Shown: one piece after another, positions 37,801-49,100 of the stretch
Layout: each line of letters starts with the position of its first letter
How positions within the stretch are numbered: the stretch's first letter is position 1
Assembly (NCBI RefSeq): GCF_047663525.1
Contig: NC_092606.1
Location: forward strand, 6,694,501-6,758,500
Reading direction: 5' to 3'
Length of the DNA stretch: 64,000 bases
DNA from: Anas platyrhynchos
Taxonomy: Eukaryota > Chordata > Aves > Anseriformes > Anatidae
Translations under genes and position numbers: made by a program
Notes under the pieces: generated by a model
What the model saw: the letters and a program-made list of their open reading frames with translations, nothing else
Database searches by the model: none
What the model was told of the DNA's origin: nothing

Positions 37801-40800
37801 AATCCCCTCCTTGCTGCTCCGTGCTTATCAGCATTCTCCTCCAGGTCTTCGGGCTGGGGAACAAGACGTACGAACACTTCAATGCCATGGGGAAGTACGT
37901 GGACAAGAGGCTGGAGGAGCTTGGGGCTCAGCGCATCTTTGAACTTGGGCTGGGCGATGACGATGGCAAGTGAGTGGCTCGGCTCTAGGGGCGGTCTGAG
38001 CTGGCTAAAGCAGCGTGGGAAGGACCTTGGCAGGGAGCTGGATCTACTGCCAAGGCAGAAATTAACTCCTCAGGGCTGGTTGTGGCAGCTGGCATGGCCC
38101 TGAGTGTGTGTCTGGTCCCTCTCCTACAGAGATCAGTCAGATCCCTGGGTCCCTTGAGCATCCTGGGGAATCCCGAACCTGGGGAAATCCCACATCAGCT
38201 TTAAATGCCCGTAGCTGTGTTCTTTGCAAGGCTTCACAGCCTCTTCTGCCTTTGCCCTGCTGCAGCTCCCCTGATATCCCAGCCATGGATAAGCTCCTCC
38301 ATCCCCGTGGAGGAGCCAGGCTCCATCTCCTTGTGAACTGTTTGTTTTATGCCAGAACGCAGCCCTGCTCCAACTCAGAGCTCCAGAAATGTCTGTGCTC
38401 ACCTAACACCCTTCTGGCAGGAGCTTAAGCGTGGAAATTACATCAACCTGGGGCTGTGCCTCCAAGGACTGCAAGATTTAATTCGAGGGCTGTGCCATGT
38501 GTGGGAGGCTCTGAGTCTAGGAAAATGAACCTTTCCAGGCGACTTAATGCCAGGAGTGGGCAAGGGGGAGCTGAGTTGGGCAAAAACCGAGTGTGAATAA
38601 CAAAACCCTCCTTGGCAGAGCGCAGAAGGGAGGGGTGGGTGGTGCAGCAGGCATCCCTCCCATCCCCTTCGTGCCCTGAAGATGCTCTGAGGCTGGTCTG
38701 TGGGCACGTGGAGGTACCAAAACTGCCCGGCTCCGAGGGCAAATGGTGAAGGAGGGGGTTCAGAGGGATCTGGGACGGCTCCTCCGGGAATGCCCCTCTG
38801 GGAACGCCCCTCTGGGAGTGCCCCTCTGGGAGTGCCCCTCTGCTCCCTCGTGGGCAGCGTTACTGAACCCCTCTTCTGCCCTGCCTAGCCTGGAGGAGGA
38901 CTTCATCACCTGGAGGGAGCAGTTCTGGCCGGCCGTGTGTGAGCACTTCGGGGTGGAGGCCACAGGAGAGGAGTCCAGGTGGGTGCCAGGGGGATCGACC
39001 CCCGTTAAGTGGTGGCTGCAGCATCAGGCTGGAGCCACTGCCCAATTCCTGCGGGCTGGGGGGCGCACAGGGGGCAGGTCAGCGAGTGGGGCTCTTGGGA
39101 CTGAGCCTGTCCTGGGGCAAATTCGAGTGCAGCTCTGGAGTTCTGGTTTGAAGGGTGGATGTGCTGGGTGCTGGGTTTTTTACCTTGTTGTTCCCACTTT
39201 GACTTTTTTCCTCTTTCCTTTCCCCGTTTCTCCCAGCATCCGCCAGTACGAGCTCGTGGTGCACACGGACGTGAACATGAGCAAAGTGTACACGGGTGAG
39301 ATGGGTCGCCTCAAGAGCTACGAGAACCAGAAGCCGTGAGTGCCGGGCTGCCCTACACGGGGTGTGAGGGGTCAGGCTTCAGCTGCTGCTGCTCCTGATG
39401 TTTCAAACACCACAGGCAGGGTCATTTTGGCAGCACAGCCATGGGGCAGATGTCTGCCTGAGAGATGTGGGCTCAGATCTCCCCTGGGACTCCTGGGGGA
39501 TCCCCAGTTAATGAATTATTGAGAAGTCGGCTGTGTTCACAGGCGCAGTTTTGGCTGCTAAGTTCCCAGCATTTGTCTCGAGGTCAGTCTGGAGCCTTTC
39601 GTCCCCCAGAGTAATTAACGCACGATGGCTGCTTGCAGCATTGCTGGGGGGAGATGAATTGTGTAAATGAATTCCAACCTGAAATGTCGCTCTGAGACGT
39701 GACACTCCCTCTAATCCCCTGTTGCATCACTTGTTCTTCACGGGGTAGGAGCTGTTGACTGCTGGGCTGTGCTTACAAGGAAAATAATCTGTTTTCTTTG
39801 CCAGCGTGGGTAGCAGCAGGATCGTAATTTGTTTCGTGCTGTGGGGTGCTTTGAAACAAGAGCCGGGGCAGCCCCGTGCTCCGATGGTGGAAGCCTGCTC
39901 TGGAGCATTCCTGGATGAAAGCAGAGCTGCGAGCCCGCGGGAGGGTAACCCAGAGGTCCTTGTCTTTCCTTCCAGACCTTTTGATGCCAAGAATCCCTTC
40001 CTGGCCATGGTTACAGAGAACCGTAAGCTGAACGAGGGCGGAGAGCGACACCTCATGCACCTGGAGCTGGACATCTCCAACTCCAAAATCAGGTAGTTGC
40101 CCGCGAGAGGCTGCTCCCCTCTTCTGGCTGCAGCCAAAACTTAACAGTGCCCCCTCTTGGCGCCTGGACCACACACCAGGTACTCCAAATCAGGGTTTTC
40201 TCCCACCTTTGGGGCTGTACCTGGCCACCCTGATGAGCCCCTCCATAGCAGGCTGCGCATCCATCCCACCTGGGCAGTGCCAGCTGCAAGAATTCCCTAA
40301 TTCAAAGAAAAAGGGAGCAGACAAACTGTGAGAGGCAGGAACTGGGGATGGCTCATGCCTGTTTGCTTGGCTTAGATGTACGAGCAAAGGGAGGCTAGAG
40401 CCCTGCTCTTCAGCCCTCTTGCTGGCTTAAATTCGTTGGTGTGCTTGTGAGAAAGCACGGGGCAGGGAGCTGGCCTGTCCTTGCTGGAAGTCTGGCCTCG
40501 TTAAAGTCTCTGGCAAAATTGCAGTTATCTTGGAGCTTCCCCAGGTTGTTAAAACCAGTATTCCCCAGTGGTCCCGTGCTGCTCTGCCTGCCAGCTCTGG
40601 GGTCTGGCCCTGCAGGTGCTGTGCAGCAGCTCAGCTCTGCTGTCCTGCTGAGCCCCAGCCTGTTCGTCCCCCAGCTGAGCAGCTCGGGCTCGGCGTGGGC
40701 GAGAAGTGCCAATTTTCATCTCTTCTCTTCCTGTTTTTGTACCAGGTACGAGTCTGGGGACCACGTGGCCGTGTACCCGGCCAATGACTCATCCCTGGTG

Positions 40801-43800
40801 AATCAGATCGGCGAGATCCTGGGCACGGACCTGGACACGATCATGTCCCTGAACAACTTGGACGGTGAGTGTGGATCTCCCCTGAGCATCAGCAGCTCTC
40901 CTTCTGCCACGGCCTCTTGTCCTTGCACCAGAGCAGAGGTCAGATCCCCTTCGGGATTGAGGCAAACGGGGACATCCCGCGGCCACTCCGAGTGCGCAGC
41001 CATTTAGCGGCAGCGGCTCGGAGCCTGCTGCGAGCCAGCCGAAGTGGGTCAGTTGTGAAATGTCCTCGCTGTGCCCATCCAACAACACGTTACGTAACAG
41101 CACGCTCCTAATCACAGAGCACCAGCCCACCAGAGCATCCCTCTGCTGCTGCTGCAGCCCCAGAGCTCGGGAGGAGCTTTGGAGCCTGAAACGCTGGTGG
41201 TGAGCCCCTGGAGGACGCACAGCCCTGGGGACGGAGCTGTCGGAGGAGAGCTCCTCTCAGTGCTGATTCAAAGAGCTTCTCTTGGGCATCGTTCCCAGCA
41301 GAGCTGGCCTCTGGCAAGAGGGAGCTTGCAGCTGCTGCCCATCTTGCTCCCAAAGCGGTGAAGCCTGCGCCAAGGCATCAGAGCTGCTGGCCCAGGAGCT
41401 GGCTCCTGGTTTGCAGAGAGCGACTGGCTTTAATGCGCTGCTGGAGCTCTGTCCCAGTCTCTGGCCTCATATCATCGTTTGTGTCCCTTACGGTGCTCTT
41501 AGTTTGCTAAATTGAACAGCTCCAGCCTTGGCTGCTGCTGCTTCACCTCCCCGGGGGGCTGTGAGCACAGATGTCCGTGGCCAAAGGATGCTTCTGAGGG
41601 CAGGTCTGACGGAGGCATTAAGAGCATGAGGCCAAATTAGCCCTGCAGAGCCCCCTCCTGCTGGGCCTGGCAGTTCTCTGGGTGTCTCTGCCATGAGCTC
41701 GCCCTGGAAAACTACTCCCACCTCTGCCTGGGCCCCAGGCTCCGAGCACTGCTGCTCTCCAGGCTGAGGGCAGTGCCTTCCGCGTGGCCTTCCCAAGGTG
41801 TCTGTGCAGTGACGCTTCCCATGGGAGGCAGGGAACAAAACTGCGTCCACCTCCTGTGCTGCACACAGCTGCTGGCAGCAAATCTCTAATTTAACAAATA
41901 GTTACTGGTTTACTTTTTTTTTATTATTTTTTTCCTCTTTCCTCTCATCTCCTCCAGAGGAATCCAATAAGAAACACCCCTTCCCCTGCCCCACGTCGTA
42001 CCGCACAGCCCTGACGTACTACCTGGACATCACCAACCCGCCCCGCACCAACGTGCTCTACGAGCTGGCGCAGTACGCCACCGACAGCAGCGAGCAGGAG
42101 CGCCTCCGAAAGATGGCATCGTCCTCTGCGGAGGGCAAGGTGGGAGCTGCAGCCCTCCCAGCACAGCTGCTGGGGTGAACTGGGGCTGGGGAGGGGGACC
42201 AGAAGGGGATGTGGGGCCGCTGGGCGCCCTGTGCGGGGAGCTCTGCGGGTGTTTGGTGGCTGCATGGGGTCACCGTGCGTGTGCCCTCCTCGCCCGCAGG
42301 CTCTCTACCTCAGCTGGGTGGTGGAAGCCCGGAGGAACATCCTGGCCATCCTGCAGGACATGCCCTCGCTGCGCCCCCCCATTGACCACTTGTGTGAGCT
42401 TCTGCCCCGCCTGCAGGCCCGCTACTACTCCATCGCCTCCTCCTCCAAGGTGAGCTGCGGCACCACGGGGTCCCTCCGTGCCCGAGGAGCGGGGTTACCC
42501 CGACCTGTGTAGGGTCCGCAGGGGGAAACCGGGTGTCCCACGCTGCAGCCAGCTGTGGGGGCTCCCCGTCTGCCTGCCTCTGACGTCCCCTCCCCGCAGG
42601 TTCACCCCAACGCCATCCACATCTGCGCCGTGACGGTGGAGTACGAGACCAAGACGGGGCGGCTGAACAAAGGGGTGGCCACCAACTGGCTGAAAAGCAA
42701 GGTGCCCAACGAGAACGGGAGCAACTCCCTGGTGCCCATGTACGTCAGGAAGTCGCAGTTCCGCCTGCCCTTCAAGCCCAGCACGCCCGTCATCATGATC
42801 GGACCGGGCACTGGCATAGCTCCCTTCATCGGCTTCATCCAGGAGCGTGCCTGGCTCAAGCAGCAAGGTGAGCGCCCAAAAACCTCCCCGGGCAGGAGCT
42901 GCTGCAGGGCTCTGCTCTGCGGGGCCGGCCAGCACCTCCAGCCTGTGCTGGCCACACGCTGATGGGTCAGGGACGTGGGCCTGGCAAAGCAGGGGCTGTG
43001 GAGCTGGGTGAGGAGCTGCCGAGTGCTTTATTGCAGCACCAGGGTGCTTTGAGCTCTTCTGGCTGCAGAGGATGTTTGAGGGGCAGACAGACCTAAGGCA
43101 ATTTTTTGACCTCCGCAACCACCTCCCCAAATAGCCAGAGTCGGGTCGCTTACACTCGTTTCTAACAGGTGTAGCTATTGAATGAGTTTCTCCCCTCAAA
43201 CAGAGGCAGCAGCACAGCGCTGCCAGCCCCGAATCACACAGTCATTAGGTTGGAAGAGCCCTCCAAGATCACCCAGCCCAACCTCTGACCCAACACAAGT
43301 CCTCCACTAACCCATATCCCTGAGCTCTACATCTAAACGTCTTTTAAAGACCTCCAGGGATGGTGACTCCACCAGTTCCCTGGGCAGCCCATCCCAATGC
43401 CTCACAACCCTTTTGGTAAAGAAGTTTTTTCCTGGGCGAGCTGGACAGGGGGAGGTGGGGGTGGCAGGGCTGGGGGATTAACGTGGACCCTGGGACCCCA
43501 CAGGCAAGGAGGTGGGCGAGACGGTGCTGTACTACGGCTGCCGCCACGAGCGTGAGGACTACCTGTACCGCCAGGAGCTGGCCCAATTCCAGCAGGAGGG
43601 CGTCCTCACCCAGCTCAACGTCGCCTTCTCCAGGGACCAGGCTGAGAAGGTACCGCTCCTGCCCGCTCACCGTGGTGCTGGGGGGGGGAAATAAGGCTGG
43701 AAACACGCAGCCCGCTGCCAGGGAACGGCCGTGGCAGTCACGGGAAGCCCCAGCTCGTCTGGGTGAGCTGTGGGCCCTGTGACAGCTCCTGGGGGCACGG

Positions 43801-44255
43801 GGACTCTGCCCCTCTCACCTCCCCCTTGTTCCCTGCCAGGTTTACGTTCAGCACTTGCTGAAGAAGAACAAGGAGAACATCTGGAAGCTGCTGCATGACG
43901 GAAACGCTCACATCTACGTGTGCGGGTAAGTCGAGGGGTGGGGAGGGGATTTTGGGAAAGGGTTCCTATTTTTTGGCAAATAAGCGTGACTCAGCTTACC
44001 CACTGCTCCATGTGCTGGGCTGAGCAAGCCCCCCACATCTGGGCGTTCAGAGCCAACCAGGGCTCGGTGGCCCCGTGTCCCCACCTCGCTCACGGTCCTC
44101 TCCTTTCCAGGGATGCCCGCAACATGGCCCGGGACGTACAGAACACTTTCTACGAGATCGTGGCTGAGTATGGGAACATGAGCCAGTCCCAGGCCACGGA
44201 CTATGTAAAGAAACTGATGACTAAGGGCCGCTACTCCTTGGACGTCTGGAGCTAA
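28834..44255 (+). CDS. POR: POR, NADPH-cytochrome P450 reductase (15 coding exons, 674 aa)
   Basis: Coding exons: 28834-29003, 35241-35289, 36091-36219, 36782-36931, 37845-37969, 38889-38978, 39237-39335, 39976-40092, 40746-40864, 41958-42139, 42300-42449, 42600-42867, 43504-43649, 43840-43925 and 44111-44255. They total 2025 nt with consistent phases. The start is ATG in GCCATGG (MGDAG), 14 nt into exon 2. Residues 24-41 form the ER membrane anchor, followed by the stop-transfer RKKK. The FMN (flavodoxin-like) domain has [10 protein letters not shown] (81-90), [11 protein letters not shown] (135-145) and [11 protein letters not shown] (168-178). The FAD domain has RYYS (451-454). The NADPH domain has GPGTGIAPF (528-536), CGDARNMA (626-633) and the C-terminal DVWS, whose Trp stacks on the flavin. 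The enzyme passes electrons from NADPH through FAD and FMN to microsomal P450s, haem oxygenase and squalene monooxygenase. It looks intact and strongly conserved. Confidence 0.98.
32640..32913 (+). promoter_or_regulatory. Candidate internal CpG-rich POR promoter or leader
   Basis: This patch within intron 2 is unusually rich in CpG (GCCGCGCGGATCCGCTCGGG-type sequence). It lies directly upstream of a Kozak-context ATG (GCCATGG at 32911-32917). A pyrimidine-rich CCCCCCGCAG ending at 32871 could alternatively be a splice acceptor. The call rests on composition and position only. Confidence 0.35.
32914..32960 (+). CDS. Candidate alternative first coding exon of POR (acylation-signal N-terminus)
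   Basis: The ATG at 32914 in GCCATGG opens a 15-codon frame ([15 protein letters not shown] plus AG) that ends exactly at a strong donor, GGCCAG followed by GTGAGT (32961). It ends in phase 2, the same phase as normal exon 2 (ends at 29003), so splicing to exon 3 (35241) continues in frame with R-PASPRDSS and then the full FMN domain. The start M-G-C-A-Y-S fits the N-myristoylation pattern (Gly2, Ser6) with a Cys3 for palmitoylation. The predicted product is about 633 aa and lacks the transmembrane helix. The exon may extend upstream to a possible acceptor at 32871/32872. No transcript evidence can be seen from sequence alone, and a chance match remains possible because the exon is short. Confidence 0.4.
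33051..33140 (+). repeat. 50-bp tandem duplication in POR intron 2
   Basis: A 40-bp core beginning GAGAGCCGTGCCGGG and ending CCAGGAGGTCCC lies at 33051-33090. It recurs with a few changes at 33101-33140. It starts 90 bp after the candidate alternative exon. Confidence 0.85.
36951..37056 (+). repeat. 61-bp tandem duplication in POR intron 5
   Basis: The segment TTTCTGCTGCATTTGGGCAG continuing to CCTCCGCTGTG at 36951-36995 is repeated with minor changes at 37012-37056. It begins only about 20 bp after the exon 5 donor. Confidence 0.88.
38786..38841 (+). repeat. 14-bp x 4 minisatellite in POR intron 6
   Basis: Four contiguous units of GGGAGTGCCCCTCT (two exact, two with one or two changes). 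The array ends 47 bp before the exon 7 acceptor, within or near the expected branch-point region. Confidence 0.92.
43231..43432 (-). mobile_element. CR1 LINE 3' fragment in POR intron 13
   Basis: Reading plus, it starts CACAGTCATTAGGTTGGAAG, passes through ACCTCCAGGGATGGTGACTC and ends GTAAAGAAGTTTTTTCCT. This is the reverse complement of the CR1 3' region, so the element is antisense to POR. It is 5'-truncated, as usual, and moderately conserved. It ends about 70 bp upstream of exon 14. Confidence 0.93.
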
Positions 44256-44965
44256 GAGCGGGGCTGGTGGGGCCAGGGAGAGAACGGATCCCTGGGATGG
44301 GCCTGTGGGAGGCAGGAGGTGCCTGCCCGCTGCCCCCGTGGGCGACTGCCCCGTCCCCAGTCTCCAGCGACCCCAGTGTCACCCCCAGCCCCTCCTGGGC
44401 CGCAGCCGACTCCAGGACAGGCTGGGTGGAAAGGGCTGAGAGGGGCAGGGGGGTGGCTGGGGCTCTGTCCCCGGTGTTCGCCTTGGGGTCGGTGACAGCC
44501 GAGGGACGGGTGGCACCGGGGGAGCTCTGGGCTCCTTCCTGCACACGAGGTGCTGCCTTATTCCTGGTGCTGCCCAATTCCCAGAGCCCCAGGGCTGGTG
44601 GCCGGCTGCTCTGAGGAAAAGGCAGAGCCAGCGCCCAGCTGGGACCCCGCAGGCACCCCTCTCCTTCCCCTGCCGCCCTCCTGGTGGCTCCTGTCCCCTC
44701 TGGAAGAGACCTGCTCTGGGGTCACGGCTGCCGGGGCCCCGCTGGCTCCCGTGGGTCCTGCAGCCGCCGGCTCCCCTGTGCCCAGCCCCCTCCGTCATGC
44801 TGTGTAGGCTCATTTTTTTAAATACTATTTTTATTTTAACATCTTTGTGATTTAATCATGGAAAAAAAAAAAAAAAAAAAAAAGAACGAACTTTTCAGGC
44901 TTTCCAATGACTGTAAATTATTTAAATATACTCGCCCTTGGAATAAAAACACTGTTTCTGGAGCT
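44256..44965 (+). other. POR: POR 3' UTR with polyadenylation signal AATAAA at 44942-44947
   Basis: The first 500 bp after the stop codon are GC-rich. A T-rich stretch and a run of more than 20 A (about 44859-44883) follow, then the canonical signal. The A-run is a likely internal oligo-dT priming site in cDNA libraries. Confidence 0.8.
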
Positions 44966-45464
44966 TGCTTCCTGCCCTCCCCTGCACCCCCTGCTCAGAC
45001 GAAGGAGGCAGAGAGGCAGGAGCAGCCTCGCAGCCTTCCCTGCGTGGAGGGGACCTGGGGAAGAGGCAGCAGCTGTGGGATCAGCTGGCAGGAGGCTCGG
45101 GGCTCCCCGAGGTGCCAGGCGCAGGCAGGGAGGTGAGGACAGCAGCGGTGCTCAGCAGGTGGCTCGGGATGGAGACACGGCTGCACTGGAAATGCTCTTT
45201 GGTTTCCTGCATTTCAGGAGTTCCCTGCAGTAGTACCGGGCTTTGGGGACACTGGATCCTGCCCGGGGTGTCCCTGCTCCGGTGGCACGGGGGGGGGGGG
45301 AGCTGGCAGCTCCCAGCCCCGCTCTGCTCGGCCCTCCCAGCCCCAGCGCACCCCATGCTGGTGTGGGGGCTGCTGGGGATGGGTTTCTTCCCTCCCCACC
45401 ACCTTCCTGCCACAGCCCACAGCCAGGCAGAGCCTGCAAATTGTGCCACGACCCCAGCAGACCG
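44966..45464. other. Convergent intergenic spacer between POR and TMEM120A
   Basis: About 0.5 kb between the inferred 3' ends of two convergent genes. It contains a short poly-G run near 45290. Nothing else was recognised. Confidence 0.6.
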
Positions 45465-46149
45465 AGGCAGCGCCTTCCCTTTATTATTTCTGCACGTGCA
45501 TCCTGCAGAGATGCAAGCCCAGGGTGCTGCTCACACAGCTCGAGTAAGGCCTGGGGCAGGCTCATGGTGCTCTCACCCTTTCCCCGGCCCCAGCTCAGCC
45601 CCCCCTGCAGCGAGGAGGAACCAGGGGCAGCCCATGCTGGAAATCAGGGTGTCTGCATGGCCCCTAACCTTCCCCACAAGCCCAGGGGGCCTCTGCCTCC
45701 AGCACCAGGAGCTGCCCTGGCTGCAGGGCTGGGGACAGGACCAGCCTCACACCCAGCCCCGTCCCAAAGGGTGCTGATGCGAGCTGGGTGCCCCAGGCTG
45801 CTCCCTGCCCGCAGCAGGGCGAGGAAGAGTCGGGCTCCACCCCAGAACCATCCTTGAGACTGTCTTCAGGGCAAAGAGGAGGGAAGCGGCTGTCCTGAGC
45901 CCCCCTGCTCCTCCCGGGGGAGGAGGGCAGGCAGGACAGAGGTGCAGGGTGCTCCTGCTGCCAGGTGAGCGACACGGGCACAGCTCCAGCACCGCAGCCA
46001 ACGCTTCTATTCACGAGCAGCCCCCGAGCTCTGTCCCACGGAACGGGGAGAGACACCCACGTCCGGACAGCATCGAGGCGAGGAGCTGGGAATGGAGGAC
46101 GGAGCCAGCGGGGAGAAACAAACAGTCCTGGCCCCCGCTGCGCCCCGCT
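45465..46149 (-). other. TMEM120A: TMEM120A 3' UTR with polyadenylation signal (AATAAA on minus, 45480-45485)
   Basis: TTTATT on the plus strand at 45480-45485 is AATAAA in the gene's orientation, about 660 bp after the stop codon. The cleavage point is approximate. Confidence 0.7.
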
Positions 46150-49100
46150 TCAGTCCCGCTTGGTGTCTTTGTTCTGGTTCTGAAACTTCTGGTGGACGAC
46201 GCGGAGGGTGGTGAAGAAGTTCCCCAGGAAGAGGATGAAGAAGGGGAGGCCGCACATGAGGACCTGCGGGAGGCGGGGGTCAGCGGAGGGATGTGCCCGG
46301 CGCAGACGCTCCCTCCCCGGGCAGCTGCTGGAGCCCCCCCCTTACCTGCCACTCCTTGCACTCCGGGTGCTGGAGCATCCTGAAGAGCGTGACGGCGTTG
46401 TACAGCTGCCAGAACTGCAGAGACACGAGGCTTAGCGCTTTTCCAAGGCTCAGCCCCGTGCTGCTGCTCATCCCAACACCTCCTCTGGGCACAAGCCTTG
46501 CATGAGGCCAGCCTGCCCCGGCACGGCACCAGGATCACAGCGCTCAGCCCCCAGGGGACCCAGCTGGGACATTTTCCCCCTTCCCTGCCACCTTCTGGAG
46601 CCCTGCAGCAAGCCCCCCACCAGCTTTTTCGGCCATCAGCCTGACCGAGTCAAGGAGGAACTGGACCTCGGGCAGCAGCTCGAGAGCTGACGTTCAGCAG
46701 GGTTTGGGGAGGGTTGGCAGAGCCAGCCCCGCTGCTGTACTTTGCACATCGCTCGAGCGCTTGGCACAGCTGCCCCACCTCGCTAGCCAGGCTGTGGAGG
46801 TGGTGCTTCGGAGGAAAAAGGAAAGGCTCAGCCTCTGCAAGGCACAGCAGGAATGCTCTACAACTCATCCCCCCCGAGGATCGGTGCGCACTCACCTGCC
46901 CGAAGAAGAGGAAGGGGAGCAGGAACGTGAGGCCTCGCCACATCCAGGACTGGAAGCCCTCTGCAGAGGATGAAGGTTTGCTGAGAGCACGCTCGTTACG
47001 GGGCCGCATGGAGCCAAGCTCCTGAGCTCAGGGGCAGGGAGGTGCAGTGGCCGTGTCCCTCACTGAGGCCCCGAAGGCTCACGCAGCCTCCCCACGGGCA
47101 CTTGTGCGTGCAGGGAGGACTCAGGCAGGTTTTCCTAGCCCTGGGGTCAGTGGGGACTCTGGAGGAAGCTCCTCTCGTGGGACCACCCTCCCAGCGAGCT
47201 CCCTGGGCTGCAGAGGCCGCCGTCTAGATTGCTGCTAACAGGAACCACAGCTCCCACTTAGCTTAGCACCAGTTGTACTGGGAGGGAGGCTGCCAGAAGC
47301 CGTGGGCCCGGGAAAATCAGTGACAGCAGCTCTGGGACAAGCAGCAAGGGGAATGCTGGCTTACCCACAGTGAGATCCATGTTGTGCCTCTCGCCCAGCG
47401 CTCGGAGCCGGTACAAGCACCCGCTCTGGTAGTAGTACTGGAGGAACTGCACAAAGCCTGCAAGGACAGGGCGGGTGAGGGCAGGAGGCACCAGTCTGCG
47501 GTGCTCAGCCCCGGCATCGTCCCCACCCTGAGACCTTTCTCGCCCCGGGGAGGCCAAAAAAAAGAGAAAAGCCAAGGGAAAACCCAGGAGAGCTGAGAGC
47601 TGTGAGCAACCACAGCCAGTTTGCCACATGTCAAGAGCCCAGCAGGCCTGGCAGCACTTACTCTGGTACATGGAGAAGGAGAGGAACTGGTTCCTGAACA
47701 TCTGGTACATCAGCCCGTCCGGCCTGGGGAGAGAGGATGCTGGTTGGGGCGTGCGGGGCTGCGAGGAGATGCCTTCAGCCCTGCCTGCCCCACGGCTGTG
47801 GTAACGGCACCGCTGCCACCAAAACAGGGGGCTCCCCAGCTCGGGTACCCCAGCGCAGCTCCCCCGTGTCAGTGCCTTGTTGAACAGTTTGCAGTGTGAA
47901 AGTGTCCGGCCTGGGGAGCCACCACAGAGGCTGGTGCAGGGGTCAGGAAAACACTGCGGCAGCCCTTGGAGGAGGATTGCAACACTTTGGGGTCGCGTTT
48001 CCCAACCCAGAGCCCCGAGTGGTGCTGCCTGCCCCGCTGGGTGCTGGTGGCTGCTGCTCTTTGGAGCGCTTGGGCCCGGTGAGGGCTGCGTGGAGCTGCC
48101 CGTTAGATCTCAACATTCGTGGAGCAGGAATAGAGCTACGGGTCAGAGCTTGTAGGGCCAAGGCCCCGTCAGCAGGCAGGCTGCAGTCCCTACCCCCAGG
48201 AGCCGAGGGGACGCAGGCTTACCAAGTCAGCATGACGCCCGACAGGAACGTGGAGACGTAGTGGTGGAACACCCACCAGCCCTTGATTCTGGAAGGCAGA
48301 CACAGGCCAGGGGTCAGGAGTTGAGATCCAAGCACAGCCCAGGGAGGCAGAGCCAGCCATGTGCCAGCCACCCCCTGGCTCCCAGGGCAAGGCGAGGAGC
48401 AGGGATGGCCACGAAATGGCTACAAGCAGAGCAGGGACCCAGCGCCTCCAGTCCAGGTGGCACTCGGGGGCTGCTCCGGCTTCCCTGCCACCTCCACACG
48501 GTGAGTTCATCCCTCCCACGCCAGCAGCTGCCTCCTAAAGCCAGCTCGTGCGGCTAATTACCAGGGTTTGCTACACGCCCTGAGTAGGAGGCATCAGCTG
48601 CTCCCTTGGGAAGTGCAAAGCTGCACCATGGCCCCACGGGGGGGGACCAGGTGGCTGCACGCCCCCTCCCCGAGCCCCCAGGGACTCACTTGGATCCGTT
48701 GTTGATCAGGATGCTCTCCCGGATGGTGAGGGTGCAGTAGTACCACACCAGGAGGAAGTTGAAGACGGCGTCTGTCACCCTGGGGTGCAGCAGAGCGGTG
48801 TCAGAGGGCAGCAGTGGGGCTCAGGCACCGAGCAGCAGCAGCTGCAGGACACCCAGCACCCAGCCCAGGCTCACCTGGAGTTGAGGAGGAACCGACAGGA
48901 GAAGGACACGATGAGCAAGATGATGGTGAGGTAGAGCTTGAACTTCTCGTACTCGTCTTTGTAGGCAAACCTGCGGGGAAGCACAAGCTTGGAGCAAGGT
49001 GGCTGCTGCCAGTCTGCGTCCTCCCATCCCGTCCTGCCCAGCTGGGCAAAAGCGCTGCTCTGCTGGGAACCTCTCGGAGGTGTGAAGGGAAATCCCTGTC

